Shown: positions 41,186 through 51,837, numbered from the stretch's first letter. The stretch: 64,000 bases of DNA from an uncultured Prevotella sp. (GCA_946612625.1 CAMOEW010000002.1:52221-116220); one strand, 5' to 3'. The notes: a model not told the origin generated them from the letters alone. A program made the numbers and translations.

Positions 41186-43120
41186 TTAACCGTTCATCGA
41201 CATAAGAAATTCTTCATTGTCGTGAGTGTTTATCAGACGGTCACGAACCGTGTTCATAGCTTCCATTGGATTCATCTCAGCTATAAACTTTCGTATAATC
41301 CACATTCGGTTTAGCGTTGTTGTATCCTGAAGAAGGTCGTCACGGCGAGTGCTCGACTGCACAAGATTGAGGGCAGGGAAGATGCGTTTGTTACTCAATG
41401 CACGATCAAGCTGGATTTCGGAGTTACCGGTTCCCTTGAACTCTTCGAAAATCACCTCATCCATCTTTGAACCGGTATCTACTAGTGCGGTAGCAATGAT
41501 TGTGAGCGAGCCTCCGTTCTCTATATTACGTGCAGCACCGAAGAATCGTTTCGGCTTCTGAAGAGCATTGGCATCAACACCTCCTGTGAGCACTTTGCCA
41601 CTTGCGGGACTGACTGTATTGTAGGCCCTGGCAAGACGCGTTATCGAGTCGAGGAAGATAACAACATCGTGACCACACTCTACCATACGTTTGGCTTTCT
41701 CTAGTACTATTCCCGCTATCTTTACGTGGCGGTCGGCAGGCTCGTCGAAGGTTGAAGCAATAACCTCGGCATTGACAGTACGGCTCATGTCGGTCACTTC
41801 TTCCGGACGCTCATCAATAAGCAACATCATAATGTAAGCCTCCGGGTGATTGGCTGCTATGGCATTGGCAATATCCTTCATCAGCATCGTCTTACCTGTC
41901 TTCGGCTGTGCGACGATGAGGGCACGCTGACCTTTGCCAATAGGCGAGAAAAGATCGACGATACGAGTACTCGGATTCGTTGTGGCGGGGTCGTCCGTGA
42001 GATTGAACTTCTCATCGGGGAACAACGGCGTAAGATGCTCAAAGGAGATACGATCGCGTACTTCCGCCGGATTGCGACCATTTATCTTGTTGATATTGCA
42101 CAGGGCAAAATATTTCTCATTATCATGGGGCGGACGGACTGTGCAGTCAACAACATCGCCGGTTTTCAAACTCCATTTCTTTATCTGCTGGGGAGATACA
42201 TAGATGTCGTCGGGAGACGACAGATAGTTATAGTCGCTCGAACGGAGAAAGCCATAGCCGTCTTGCAGCACTTCAAGCACACCGTTTCCGGTGATGATGT
42301 CGGAGAAATCGTATAGTGAAACTTCATGCTGAGTGGGCGGAACAGCCGTTGACACAGTGTCGGAAGCACTGATGCTCATCGGGCGGTCAAAGATGTCGAG
42401 AGATGGTATTGCAGCCTGGTCTTCTATAGGAATATCAATAACAGTTATGAAATCTGTGCCGTCGGCAGGATCGTCTTCCCACACGCTATCGCTTAGCGCT
42501 ATACTATCTGAGCTGAGCTGATTGTATTGAGACTCTTTCTCCTGCAATTGCTCAATAGGACCAGCGTCGTCTTTTATAATATCGTCCGACTCATATGTTG
42601 CTTCAGGTGAAATGTTCTCTTCCACTGCAACAGTTGGTTCACTGACTTCTGCTGAATCTTCGGCTTTTGCTTCTTCGAGCTTCTTGTTTTCCTCAATTGC
42701 TTTCTGCATAGCTTCAAGTTCTGCCTTAGAACGACGGCCTCGATGCTTGGGGAAAGCTTTTAGAATATCAACAGGCTCTAATGGTTTCTGCTCGTCGTCA
42801 GCAGTTGCAGTAACGGGAAAATCTGCGAACAGTTGAGGCTGTTTGGACTCTGCTGCCTTTTGTTTTGACTTTGTATCCAGATTTTCGCCCTCGGTTCCTT
42901 TCACCGTATAAACCTTGTCCTTGTCTTTAGATACTATTCGGGTACGCTTACGCTTGGATGTTGCCGGCGCAGAAGATGCACTCTCTTCTGCTGCACGGTC
43001 GAGAATAGAATATATGACTGATTCGAGTTCGTCTTCCTGATTGACTTTTATACCAAGGTCGTTGGCGATATTCATCAACTGAAGAATATCCATTGATTCA
43101 AGTTCTTGTTTTGTGTACAT
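41186..43120 (-). CDS. rho: Transcription termination factor Rho with long disordered insertion
   Basis: A 644-aa hexameric helicase that ends transcription. Residues 1-45 are the N-terminal Rho_N helices ('[20 protein letters not shown]'), about 46-265 are acidic, Ser/Pro/Glu-rich low complexity without homology to E. coli Rho, and from about 270 come the RNA-binding OB domain ('[20 protein letters not shown]') and the ATPase with Walker A '[20 protein letters not shown]'. Long N-terminal insertions are characteristic of Bacteroidetes Rho and have been linked to condensate formation in Bacteroides. The leader of about 85 nt has a small hairpin (43172-43190). Confidence 0.96.
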   Translation of the reverse strand: MYTKQELESMDILQLMNIANDLGIKVNQEDELESVIYSILDRAAEESASSAPATSKRKRTRIVSKDKDKVYTVKGTEGENLDTKSKQKAAESKQPQLFADFPVTATADDEQKPLEPVDILKAFPKHRGRRSKAELEAMQKAIEENKKLEEAKAEDSAEVSEPTVAVEENISPEATYESDDIIKDDAGPIEQLQEKESQYNQLSSDSIALSDSVWEDDPADGTDFITVIDIPIEDQAAIPSLDIFDRPMSISASDTVSTAVPPTQHEVSLYDFSDIITGNGVLEVLQDGYGFLRSSDYNYLSSPDDIYVSPQQIKKWSLKTGDVVDCTVRPPHDNEKYFALCNINKINGRNPAEVRDRISFEHLTPLFPDEKFNLTDDPATTNPSTRIVDLFSPIGKGQRALIVAQPKTGKTMLMKDIANAIAANHPEAYIMMLLIDERPEEVTDMSRTVNAEVIASTFDEPADRHVKIAGIVLEKAKRMVECGHDVVIFLDSITRLARAYNTVSPASGKVLTGGVDANALQKPKRFFGAARNIENGGSLTIIATALVDTGSKMDEVIFEEFKGTGNSEIQLDRALSNKRIFPALNLVQSSTRRDDLLQDTTTLNRMWIIRKFIAEMNPMEAMNTVRDRLINTHDNEEFLMSMNG

Positions 43121-43211
43121 AATATAATATGTATATATAAATTTATATTGATCTTGTATTTTTGGTGAAAACGTTTCGCGATTGGAAACGCAATTTGTCT
43201 GAAATCGTTTG

Positions 43212-43242
43212 CAAAGTTATGAATTTTTTCAGAGACTACAAA
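43212..43242 (-). promoter_or_regulatory. rho: Promoter of the rho operon
   Basis: TTTG (43239-43242) and TAACTTTG (43212-43219) on the minus strand, 19 bases apart. The leader to the rho ATG is about 85 nt and holds the CGTTTC/GAAACG stem. Confidence 0.75.
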
Positions 43243-43284
43243 ATTATTTGCTGCTTTTTTATTGATATTTCAAAAACTAATAGA

Positions 43285-43320
43285 AAAGAGGTGTCTCTGC
43301 TATCACAGAAACATCTCTTT
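43285..43320 (-). terminator. Terminator of carB
   Basis: Arms at 43285-43299 (AAAGAGGTGTCTCTG) and 43306-43320 (CAGAAACATCTCTTT) pair over 15 positions with two wobble mismatches. On the minus strand the right arm is followed by a T-rich run (TTTCTATTAG). It lies 30 bases after the carB stop. Confidence 0.75.
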
Positions 43321-43349
43321 CTAAAATGTATATTTGTATAAAGCGATTA

Positions 43350-46300
43350 TCAGGAATTGTATTCCTGCCAACTCTTGATTTTGATATCTGATAGTTTCAT
43401 TGCACAGAAAGCCTCGATGAATGCCTTTGCAAGGCGAACATTGGTCATCAGTGGAATGTTGTGGTCGATGGCTCCACGACGGATACGGTAGCCGTTGGTA
43501 AGCTCACGCTTGGTGTGGTTCTTAGGAACATTAATAATCAGATCGAATTTGTGTGCAGCAATCATATCCATAATGTTGTTGTCGCCATCCTCGTCTGGCC
43601 AACTGACTACAGTGACGGGCACATTGTTCTCAGCAAAGAACTTGGCTGTGCCAGCTGTAGCATAAATGGAATATCCACGTTTTGTCAATGTCCTGGCAGG
43701 CTCGAGCAGAGATACTTTCCCCTTGGCACCGCCTGAAGAAATCAGAATACCTTTTTGGGGAAGGGAGTAGCCTGTTGCAATAAGCGCATTAAGAATAGCC
43801 TCGTTCATATCGTCGCCAAGACATCCCACTTCGCCCGTTGAACTCATATCGACACCAAGCACAGGGTCGGCGTTCTGAAGACGAGCAAATGAAAATTGGC
43901 TAGCCTTGACACCGATGCGATCGATGTCGAACTCACTACGTTCGGGCTTCTGATATGGCGCATCAAGCATAATTCTGGTAGCCGTCTCGATAAAATTCCT
44001 CTTCAATATCTTCGAGACAAACGGGAACGAACGACTGGCACGCAAATTACACTCAATCACCTTCACTTCACGATTTTTAGCAAGATACTGGATATTGAAC
44101 GGTCCGCTGATATTTAGTTCCTTCGCTATCTGACGCGAAATCTTCTTTATCTGGCGGATGGTTGAAAAGTAGATATGCTGAGCTGGGAACACCATAGTGG
44201 CATCACCAGAGTGAACACCGGCATACTCTATATGTTCGGAGATGGCATATTCAACAACCTCTCCCTTATCGGCAACTGCATCAAACTCAATTTCTTTTGT
44301 ATCCTGCATAAACTGGCTCACAACGACAGGATAATCTTTTGACACTTCTGTAGCCATGTTCAAGAAACGGTGAAGTTCCTCCTCATCATAGCATACATTC
44401 ATAGCAGCTCCTGAAAGCACATAAGACGGACGAACAAGAACAGGGTAGCCCACTTCGCTCACAAACTCTTTGATGTCGTCGAAAGATGTTAATGCACGCC
44501 ATGCTGGCTGGTCAACACCGAGTTTATCAAGCATGGCGGAGAACTTGTCGCGATTTTCTGCACGGTCGATATTTACCGGTGAGGTTCCAAGCACGGGAAC
44601 ACCCTGGCGATATAGTTTCATTGCGAGGTTATTTGGAATCTGACCGCCAACACTGACAATTACTCCACGAGGCTCTTCGAGATCGATAACGTCAAGAACA
44701 CGCTCCATCGACAGCTCATCAAAATAAAGACGGTCACACATGTCGTAATCAGTAGATACTGTCTCTGGGTTATAATTTATCATTATCGACTTGTAGCCAA
44801 GCTTACGTGCTGTGTTGATGGCATTGACAGAACACCAGTCGAATTCAACCGACGAACCAATACGATAAGCACCAGAACCAAGAACGATTACGGATTTTTC
44901 ATTTTTATAATAGCTTATGTCGTGTGTAGCCTTATAATTTGAGTTTCTTATTTCATTTTTCCATTCCACCTCGGTCTTATTGTCTGCAAGAGTCGGCTCT
45001 ACCTTGGAAAGATAGGTAAAATAAAGATAATTGGTAAGCTCAGGATGTTCGCTGGCAACGGTATTAATTCTCTTAACCGAAGGCAGGATGCCATGCTCTT
45101 TGCGGAAGCGGCGGACCTGAAGATTTTCTTTCTCCATATTGCCGTCGTTCTTAAGTACAAAACGAGCAATCTGGAAGTCGGAGAATCCAGCCTGCTTCAC
45201 TTCAAGAAGAAGAGTTTCGGGCAGTTCCTCTAGAGTTTTGTATTTCTGCAGTTCATGCTTGAGGTCAACAATATGCTTCAGACGAGTGAGGAACCACGTA
45301 TCAATCTTAGTCAGTTGCTCAATTCTCTTTATTGTATAGCCTTCCTCAAACGCCTGAGCAATGGCAAAGATACGCAAATCAGTAGGGTTGGAAAGTTCCT
45401 TGTCAAGATCTTCAAATTTTGTATGGTCGTTTCCGACAAATCCGTGCATGCCTTGGCCAATCATTCTAAGCCCCTTCTGAATCATCTCTTCAAAGGAACG
45501 GCCAATAGACATTATCTCTCCCACAGATTTCATCGAACTGCCAATAAGACGACTTACCCCAGCAAACTTAGTGAGATCCCAACGTGGAATCTTGCATATC
45601 ATGTAGTCAAGCTGTGGGGCTACATAAGCAGAGTTTGGTGTTCCAATCTCTCCAATTTGGTCAAGGGTATAACCGAGGGCTATCTTGGCAGCGACAAAAG
45701 CAAGAGGATAGCCTGTTGCCTTCGATGCGAGTGCCGATGAACGACTCAGACGGGCATTGACCTCGATGATACGGTAGTCGTTAGTATCAGCATTGAATGC
45801 GAACTGGATGTTACACTCGCCAACTATGCCGAGGTGCCTTACGCAACGGATAGTTATCTCTTGGAGCATCTTTACCTGTTCGCCAGTCAGCGAGCAAGTC
45901 GGAGCAACTACAATCGACTCGCCTGTATGTATTCCTAACGGATCAAAGTTTTCCATTGAAGCAACTGTGAAGCAGTGGTCATTGGCATCGCGAATACACT
46001 CAAACTCTATCTCTTTCCAACCTTTCAGGCTTTCCTCGACAAGAATCTGTGGAGCAAAGGTGAACGCACTTTCTGCCAATTCATTGAAGGTCTTCTCATC
46101 TGGACATATACCGGAACCGAGACCTCCAAGTGCATAGGCAGAACGAATCATTACTGGGAATCCAATTTTTTGAACGGCCTTACGCGCATCATCCATATTC
46201 TCTACAGCCTGACTTATAGGAGTCTTCAAAGCTATCTCATCTAACTTTTTTACGAACAGGTCGCGATCTTCAGTATACATAATGGCTTCAACGCTTGTTC

Positions 46301-46643
46301 CAAGCACTTCTACGCCATATTCTTTCAGCGTACCATTCTGGTAAAGTTCTGTACCGCAGTTGAGAGCAGTCTGACCTCCGAAAGCAAGCAAGATACCGTT
46401 GGGACGTTCTTTCTTTATAATCTCCGTAACAAAATGTGCGTTAACCGGCTGAAAGTAAACCTTATCGGCTATACCCTCAGACGTCTGAATAGTTGCGATG
46501 TTTGGATTTACTAAGACAGAACTGATGCCTTCTTCATGAAGCGCCTTCAATGCCTGGGAACCTGAATAGTCGAATTCTCCAGCTTGTCCAATCTTCAAAG
46601 CACCCGACCCAAGTACGAGCACCTTACTTAAATTCTTTTTCAT
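43350..46643 (-). CDS. carB: Carbamoyl-phosphate synthase large subunit
   Basis: A 1097-aa enzyme with two ATP-grasp halves. The N-terminal half begins 'KVLVLGSGALKIGQAGEFDY' and has 'NPNIATIQTSEGIADKVYF'. The second half has 'SVIVLGSGAYRIGSSVEFDW' and 'INYNPETVSTDYDMCDRLYF'. The last 130 residues form the allosteric/MGS domain ('KGILISSGGAKGKVSLLEP', 'IINVPKNHTKRELTNGYRIR'). It makes carbamoyl phosphate for arginine and pyrimidine synthesis, using ammonia from a small subunit (carA). No carA is present in this window. It lies 19 bases after clpC, which is unusual. Confidence 0.97.
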   Translation of the reverse strand: MKKNLSKVLVLGSGALKIGQAGEFDYSGSQALKALHEEGISSVLVNPNIATIQTSEGIADKVYFQPVNAHFVTEIIKKERPNGILLAFGGQTALNCGTELYQNGTLKEYGVEVLGTSVEAIMYTEDRDLFVKKLDEIALKTPISQAVENMDDARKAVQKIGFPVMIRSAYALGGLGSGICPDEKTFNELAESAFTFAPQILVEESLKGWKEIEFECIRDANDHCFTVASMENFDPLGIHTGESIVVAPTCSLTGEQVKMLQEITIRCVRHLGIVGECNIQFAFNADTNDYRIIEVNARLSRSSALASKATGYPLAFVAAKIALGYTLDQIGEIGTPNSAYVAPQLDYMICKIPRWDLTKFAGVSRLIGSSMKSVGEIMSIGRSFEEMIQKGLRMIGQGMHGFVGNDHTKFEDLDKELSNPTDLRIFAIAQAFEEGYTIKRIEQLTKIDTWFLTRLKHIVDLKHELQKYKTLEELPETLLLEVKQAGFSDFQIARFVLKNDGNMEKENLQVRRFRKEHGILPSVKRINTVASEHPELTNYLYFTYLSKVEPTLADNKTEVEWKNEIRNSNYKATHDISYYKNEKSVIVLGSGAYRIGSSVEFDWCSVNAINTARKLGYKSIMINYNPETVSTDYDMCDRLYFDELSMERVLDVIDLEEPRGVIVSVGGQIPNNLAMKLYRQGVPVLGTSPVNIDRAENRDKFSAMLDKLGVDQPAWRALTSFDDIKEFVSEVGYPVLVRPSYVLSGAAMNVCYDEEELHRFLNMATEVSKDYPVVVSQFMQDTKEIEFDAVADKGEVVEYAISEHIEYAGVHSGDATMVFPAQHIYFSTIRQIKKISRQIAKELNISGPFNIQYLAKNREVKVIECNLRASRSFPFVSKILKRNFIETATRIMLDAPYQKPERSEFDIDRIGVKASQFSFARLQNADPVLGVDMSSTGEVGCLGDDMNEAILNALIATGYSLPQKGILISSGGAKGKVSLLEPARTLTKRGYSIYATAGTAKFFAENNVPVTVVSWPDEDGDNNIMDMIAAHKFDLIINVPKNHTKRELTNGYRIRRGAIDHNIPLMTNVRLAKAFIEAFCAMKLSDIKIKSWQEYNS

Positions 46644-46662
46644 TCTTTATATTTTATGTTTA

Positions 46663-49209
46663 TTACGTATTGCTTGTAACTATTGTAAGTTTGTCGGCGT
46701 TTTCATCCTTTGTTACTGTCAGGACAGTACCTAGAGACAATTCGCCATTGACGATTAAATCACTAATCTCGTCTTCTACATAGTTCTGTATAGCACGTTT
46801 TAGTGGTCTTGCGCCAAATTGCACATCATATCCCTTTATTGCTATGAACTCTTTTGCTGTATCGTCAAATGAAATATGATAACCGATTTCCTCAACACGT
46901 TTATAAAGTCCTTTTAGTTCCAGTTCCACGATTTTCTTTATCGCTTCAAGGTCTAGCTGGTCAAAGGTTATTATCTCATCAAGCCTGTTAAGAAATTCGG
47001 GCGAAAATTGTTTTCTGAGAGCTTTCTGAATTACTTCACGTGCATGTTCCTTGTCATGCTCGTTAAACATAACTCCTGCTGACGAAGCATTGAAGCCAAC
47101 ACCACGCCCGAATTCTTTTAACTGACGTGTTCCGGTGTTGGAAGTCATGATAATAACGGTGTTACGGAAATCCACATGACGGCCGTTGCCATCGGTGAGA
47201 CGGCCTTCGTCGAGCACCTGTAACAACATATTGAACACATTATTGTGGGCCTTTTCTATTTCGTCAAGCAGAACGATAGAGTAGGGGTGGCGACGTACCC
47301 TTTCTGTTAATTGGCCTCCCTCGTCATATCCAACATATCCTGGAGGTGCTCCAATTAGCCTTGATGTGTTAAATGATTCAGAAAACTCGCTCATGTCTAT
47401 ACGAATCAGTGATTCTCTATCGCCGAACATGAACTCCGCAAGTTTCTTGGCCAAATATGTCTTTCCGACCCCTGTAGGCCCGAGGAACATGAATACACCG
47501 ATGGGATGGTTAGGATCTTTCAGTCCGACACGGTTACGTTGTATCGCCTTGACCATCTTTTCTATCGCATGGTCTTGTGCTATAACAGTAGCTTTCAGCT
47601 CATCGGACATACCTTTTATCCTTATACCTTCTTCCTTTGCCATACGATGTACCGGCACACCGGTCATCATACTTACAGTATCACTAACGTCTTGTTCGCC
47701 TACCGTATATCTCTCGTCATTTGTATCCTCCTGCCATTTTTGGTTCAGCTCTTCTAACTCGGACTCTAATTCTGTCTGGCGGTCACGGTATCCGGCAGCC
47801 AGCTCATAGTCCTGTTTGCCTACTGCAGCGTTCTTTTTGTCTTTTATGAACAGTATCTCTTGTTCCTTAGCGGTTATTTCCGGGGGAACTGTAGCATGAT
47901 TCATGTGGATTTTGGAGCCTACTTCGTCCATAACATCAATAGCCTTGTCAGGGAACTGACGGTCAGTAATGTAACGCTCTGACAATTTGACACAAGCAGA
48001 CAGGGCTTTGTCTGAGTATGTGACATGATGATGATGTTCGTAACGATCCTTTATGTTTTTTAGAATCTGAAGAGTCTCTTCTGCTGTCGATGGCTCGACA
48101 ATAATCTTCTGGAAACGACGTTCTAATGCTCCGTCTTTCTCTATGGATTTCCGATATTCATCAAGCGTAGTAGCACCAATACATTGAATTGTGCCTCTTG
48201 CAAGTGCCGGCTTCAAGATATTTGCTGCATCCATTGTGCCGGCAGCAGAACCGGCACCGATAATGGTATGGATTTCGTCCATGAAAACTATAATATCGGG
48301 ATTGTTCTCAAGTTCTTTCATAAGAGCTTTTAATCTTTCTTCAAACTGTCCACGATATTTTGTTCCTGCAACAATGGAAGTCATGTCTAAACTTACAAGT
48401 CGTTTGTTAAACAGAATAGGGGATGTGCGCTTATCTGCAATAAGTTGTGCTAAGCCTTCAACAATGGCGCTCTTTCCGACACCAGGTTCACCTATAAGTA
48501 TAGGATTGTTCTTTTTCCTCCGTCCAAGAATCTCTATCAATCGTAGAATTTCTTTTTCTCGTCCTACTACAGGGTCTAACCTGCCTTTTCGGGCCGCCAT
48601 AGTAAGATCGGTACTAAAATTGTCGACAACAGGAGTCTTTGATTTGTCCTTCATTGCTGCTGTTTGGACATAATCTTTCTCTGCATTATACTTACTCTTG
48701 GAATTACTTGTTTCGTCAGAGTCTTCCTCGTAGTCTTCATCAGGAAGTCCAATTCCATCTTTAATGCTTAGTTGATGCGCTAACACATTATTCAATTTAT
48801 CATAATCCAAATCGTGAAAATTTAGAATCCGTTTAGCATTATTATTCATTTGGTCATGAAGTATAGCCATGAGAATGTGTTTCTCATCTACTTGATCCAT
48901 ACGCTGACTGCGTGCTTCAATTACAGCAAGGCGAAGCAAGTTGTTGGCCTGTTCATTCAATGTCAGGTCGTTCATTTCCTGATTGCTAATAGAATTCTCA
49001 CTACTACGAACATGGCTTTCAAGTTCAGTTTTCACTTCATTAGCATCTATATTCAGATTATTAAAAACATTTGTTGTAATCCCATCTTTAACTCTCATCA
49101 GTCCGAGAAGAAGATGTTCCGGACCGACATTTTTGCTGTATAACCTGATGGCCTCCTCACGTGAAAAAGCCAGTATTTCAGAGACTTTTGTTGAAAACCG
49201 GTTGGTCAT
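46663..49209 (-). CDS. clpC: ATP-dependent Clp protease ATPase subunit ClpC
   Basis: An 848-aa AAA+ unfoldase. Domain order: Clp_N repeats (about 1-145), AAA-1 with Walker A 'GEPGVGKSAIVEGLAQ' and 'IIVFMDEIHTIIGAGSAAGT', the M-domain/UVR motif 'GKQDYELAAGYRDRQTELES', AAA-2 with 'LGPTGVGKTYLAKKLAEFMF', and a C-terminal D2-small domain. It should pair with ClpP for protein quality control; the VGF in 'GRGVGFN' is the probable ClpP-binding loop. Starts 'MTNRFSTKVSEILAFSREEA', normal for the family, behind a consensus promoter. Confidence 0.97.
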   Translation of the reverse strand: MTNRFSTKVSEILAFSREEAIRLYSKNVGPEHLLLGLMRVKDGITTNVFNNLNIDANEVKTELESHVRSSENSISNQEMNDLTLNEQANNLLRLAVIEARSQRMDQVDEKHILMAILHDQMNNNAKRILNFHDLDYDKLNNVLAHQLSIKDGIGLPDEDYEEDSDETSNSKSKYNAEKDYVQTAAMKDKSKTPVVDNFSTDLTMAARKGRLDPVVGREKEILRLIEILGRRKKNNPILIGEPGVGKSAIVEGLAQLIADKRTSPILFNKRLVSLDMTSIVAGTKYRGQFEERLKALMKELENNPDIIVFMDEIHTIIGAGSAAGTMDAANILKPALARGTIQCIGATTLDEYRKSIEKDGALERRFQKIIVEPSTAEETLQILKNIKDRYEHHHHVTYSDKALSACVKLSERYITDRQFPDKAIDVMDEVGSKIHMNHATVPPEITAKEQEILFIKDKKNAAVGKQDYELAAGYRDRQTELESELEELNQKWQEDTNDERYTVGEQDVSDTVSMMTGVPVHRMAKEEGIRIKGMSDELKATVIAQDHAIEKMVKAIQRNRVGLKDPNHPIGVFMFLGPTGVGKTYLAKKLAEFMFGDRESLIRIDMSEFSESFNTSRLIGAPPGYVGYDEGGQLTERVRRHPYSIVLLDEIEKAHNNVFNMLLQVLDEGRLTDGNGRHVDFRNTVIIMTSNTGTRQLKEFGRGVGFNASSAGVMFNEHDKEHAREVIQKALRKQFSPEFLNRLDEIITFDQLDLEAIKKIVELELKGLYKRVEEIGYHISFDDTAKEFIAIKGYDVQFGARPLKRAIQNYVEDEISDLIVNGELSLGTVLTVTKDENADKLTIVTSNT

Positions 49210-49236
49210 AATTTTCCTTTCTTTGTTTTCGTTTGC

Positions 49237-49267
49237 AAAATTACATTTTTTTTCTCAATTATGCAAA
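49237..49267 (-). promoter_or_regulatory. clpC: Promoter of clpC-carB
   Basis: TTTG (49264-49267) and TAATTTTG (49237-49244) on the minus strand are exactly 19 bases apart; the leader to the clpC ATG is about 20 nt. No stress operator is evident. Confidence 0.8.
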
Positions 49268-49350
49268 TGTTATGCCAAACTTATTAGTTAACTATGTTGC
49301 CCAAGTTTATTATAATCACTATTATGATAAACAAAGAACGTTTTTATAAT

Positions 49351-50049
49351 TTAGCGACATTTATCATACCAGGGTTTCAGCATTCCATTTGGTACACCAT
49401 GACGAACCAATTCGTCCAGCAATTCTTTAGCCTGTAATAATCTTTTTGTTTTAATAAGAAGTTCAACTTTATTTATCATGTAGTCCTTATTTCCATGAGA
49501 AAGAAGTATGGCTTTGCTAAAATCATCAAGTGCAGCTTCATCCGCATTAATTGATTGTTCGAAATTTGCTCTTGCAGCAAATGCTGAAGCACTATCGGGA
49601 TGATTTTCGACAAGAATATTGTATTGACTCATCGCTTCACCTTTGTTACCCAATTTCTCATTTATGTATGCTAATCCCAAGCGAGCTTCAAAATGAAGCG
49701 GTAAAATAGTAAGAAATGTCTCGTAATCATTTTTAACAAGAGCATATTTGTGAAGCCTATTATTAGCATACGCCCGAAAGAAAAGCGCTACTAAATTGTG
49801 TGGATTTTTCTGAAGAATAAAAGTGTATTCACCAACGGCAAATTCCCATTGGTTCAGTTCAAGATTTATTGAGGCTTTCTTAAGCCGCAAACCTATGGAG
49901 TTTGGCGACGTTGAAATCTTGCTATTGAGAATCTCAAGAGAATCCTTCAATAGATTACTGTCTAATTGTTCTGTGCCCTGAGCATGTGAGTTCAAGACAC
50001 AGAACAAAGAAAATAATATTATACCTTTTTGATGTAATTTACAATCCAT
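49351..50049 (-). CDS. Exported TPR protein overlapping leuB
   Basis: A 232-aa protein with signal peptide ending 'NSHAQ'. It contains three to four TPR-like units: '[20 protein letters not shown]', '[20 protein letters not shown]', '[20 protein letters not shown]' and '[20 protein letters not shown]'. The last part is a charged helix ending 'KPWYDKCR'. The ATG lies inside the end of leuB (31-base overlap), so translation may be coupled. Partner and function unknown. Confidence 0.82.
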   Translation of the reverse strand: MDCKLHQKGIILFSLFCVLNSHAQGTEQLDSNLLKDSLEILNSKISTSPNSIGLRLKKASINLELNQWEFAVGEYTFILQKNPHNLVALFFRAYANNRLHKYALVKNDYETFLTILPLHFEARLGLAYINEKLGNKGEAMSQYNILVENHPDSASAFAARANFEQSINADEAALDDFSKAILLSHGNKDYMINKVELLIKTKRLLQAKELLDELVRHGVPNGMLKPWYDKCR

Positions 50050-51080
50050 CCACCAACTTCTTTTGTGCCATATTTTTCGCCGCCGTCAACTTGTATTTCA
50101 GGCGTACGCACGTTTGAATCGAGAGCTGCATTCACAGCTTTGCGTATCAGCCCTCCTTCCTTATTAAGGCCAAAGTGCTCAAGCAGCATTGCTGCAGACA
50201 AAATCTGCGCCATCGGGTTTGCAATGTTCTGGCCTGCTGCCTGTGGCCAAGAGCCATGCACAGGCTCGAACAGTGGTGTGTGTACACCGAGGGACGACGA
50301 CGGCTGAAGCCCCATCGAACCTGTTATGCATGATGTCTCGTCGGTAAGAATGTCACCAAAAGTATTCTCTGTAACTATGACATCAAAGAAACGCGGTTCA
50401 GTAAGCACCCTCATCGAGGCATTGTCGATGAACATATAATCGGTTGTAACATCGGGATATTGCGGCTCCATCTCCTTGGCTATTTGTCTCCATAAACGGC
50501 TGCTTGCCAAAACGTTTGCCTTATCGACAACGGTTAGATGTTTACGGCGTTTGCTTGCGGTTTCAAATGCTACTTTTAGAATTCTTTCAATCTCCGGACG
50601 TGTGTATATATCTGTATCATACGCCTTATCGTTATCCTGATACTTTTCACCAAAATACATACCTCCGGTGAGCTCACGTATTACCACAAAATCAGCCCCC
50701 TTGAGCAGTTCGTCTTTCAAAGGAGAATTATGGAGTAGGCAGTCGAACGTAGCTACTGGACGGACATTAGCGAAAAGACCAAGTTTCTTACGCATTGCGA
50801 GTAGCCCTTGTTCAGGACGAACTTTTGCTGTAGGGTTATTGTCATATTTAATAGAACCTACGGCAGCGAAGAGAACAGCATCTGCTTCCATACAAATTCT
50901 ATGGGTAGCTTCTGGATAAGGGTCGCCAACTTCGTCAATAGCATGTGCCCCCACAAGAGCCTCCTCGTACGTGAACTCATGACCATACTTGGCGGCAATA
51001 GCATCAAGAACGGCCACTCCTTGTTTCATAATCTCTGGTCCGATACCGTCACCGGGCAGAATTGCGATTTTCAGTTTCAT
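50019..51080 (-). CDS. leuB: 3-isopropylmalate dehydrogenase
   Basis: A 353-aa enzyme of the isocitrate/isopropylmalate dehydrogenase family, catalysing oxidative decarboxylation in leucine synthesis. Visible: '[20 protein letters not shown]', '[11 protein letters not shown]', '[18 protein letters not shown]', '[14 protein letters not shown]', '[14 protein letters not shown]', '[20 protein letters not shown]' and '[15 protein letters not shown]'. The ELTGGMYFG segment is LeuB-type rather than Icd. No leuA, leuC, leuD or ilv gene is adjacent in the window, which is unusual for the family in Bacteroidales. Confidence 0.95.
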   Translation of the reverse strand: MKLKIAILPGDGIGPEIMKQGVAVLDAIAAKYGHEFTYEEALVGAHAIDEVGDPYPEATHRICMEADAVLFAAVGSIKYDNNPTAKVRPEQGLLAMRKKLGLFANVRPVATFDCLLHNSPLKDELLKGADFVVIRELTGGMYFGEKYQDNDKAYDTDIYTRPEIERILKVAFETASKRRKHLTVVDKANVLASSRLWRQIAKEMEPQYPDVTTDYMFIDNASMRVLTEPRFFDVIVTENTFGDILTDETSCITGSMGLQPSSSLGVHTPLFEPVHGSWPQAAGQNIANPMAQILSAAMLLEHFGLNKEGGLIRKAVNAALDSNVRTPEIQVDGGEKYGTKEVGGWIVNYIKKV

Positions 51081-51116
51081 TATTTATATAATTTATAAAT
51101 GTTTGCTTAACGGCCA

Positions 51117-51124
51117 CAAAGTTA
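51117..51124 (-). promoter_or_regulatory. leuB: -7 box for leuB
   Basis: TAACTTTG on the minus strand, about 37 bases before the leuB ATG. The -33 element is not convincing, so this is a tentative site. Confidence 0.5.
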
Positions 51125-51171
51125 CAAAACATTTCTCAATTACAACCGTTTTTTTACAATCTTTTATATTC

Positions 51172-51837
51172 TTACCCTTTTTTCAACTGATTTATAAGTT
51201 CTTTCTGACGTTCAGACAAATTTGTAGGCAAAGTAACATTATATGTGATTATAAGGTCGCCGAATGTCCCGTCACCCCGATTATATCCCCTACCTCGCAG
51301 GCGCACTTTGGTTCCCGGCTGAGTTTCAGGTTTGACATGTAGTTTAACTTTTATTCCATTATTCAGCTGTATGATGACTTCGCCACCGAGCAGTGCCGTA
51401 TAAAGATCTATCTTCACCGTCGCGTTCATCTCACCAGTATGCGTTCGTTGACTACCAAAAGGTGAACTTGTGGCGGAGTGCCCTCTCCCAAACAGCTGCT
51501 CGAAGAACGAGCTGAATCCACTACTACCACCAAAATTTGAAAAATCAAAACTCTCAAAGCCAGAACCTTCACTGTCAAATCCGTTTCCGCCGTTAGCATT
51601 GAATGCATCTGCCTGTTTCCATTGTTCGCCATATTGGTCATACTTGCGTCGTTTCTCAGGGTCACCTATTACATCATAGGCTTCGTTGAGTGCTTGAAAC
51701 TTTGCTTTCGCTTTAGGGTCGTCCGGATGGAGGTCTGGATGGAATTGCTTTGCACGTTTCAAGTATGCTTTCTTCACATCTTTCTGGGCTATTGTCTTAT
51801 CAACACCAAGAATCTTGTAATAATCAATAAATGCCAT
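51172..51837 (-). CDS. J-domain co-chaperone, short CbpA/DnaJ type
   Basis: A 221-aa protein. The J domain (residues 1-70) has 'YYKILGVDKTIAQKDVKKAY' and the HPD motif in 'KRAKQFHPDLHPDDPKAK'. A Gly/Phe/Ser-rich linker ('GGNGFDSEGSGFESFDFSNF') follows, then a single DnaJ_C-type domain with 'GEVIIQLNNGIKVKLHVKPE' and 'GTKVRLRGRGYNRGDGTFGD'. There is no zinc-finger region and the protein is shorter than CbpA (about 300 aa), so it has only one substrate-binding domain. It would stimulate DnaK. Confidence 0.9.
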   Translation of the reverse strand: MAFIDYYKILGVDKTIAQKDVKKAYLKRAKQFHPDLHPDDPKAKAKFQALNEAYDVIGDPEKRRKYDQYGEQWKQADAFNANGGNGFDSEGSGFESFDFSNFGGSSGFSSFFEQLFGRGHSATSSPFGSQRTHTGEMNATVKIDLYTALLGGEVIIQLNNGIKVKLHVKPETQPGTKVRLRGRGYNRGDGTFGDLIITYNVTLPTNLSERQKELINQLKKG

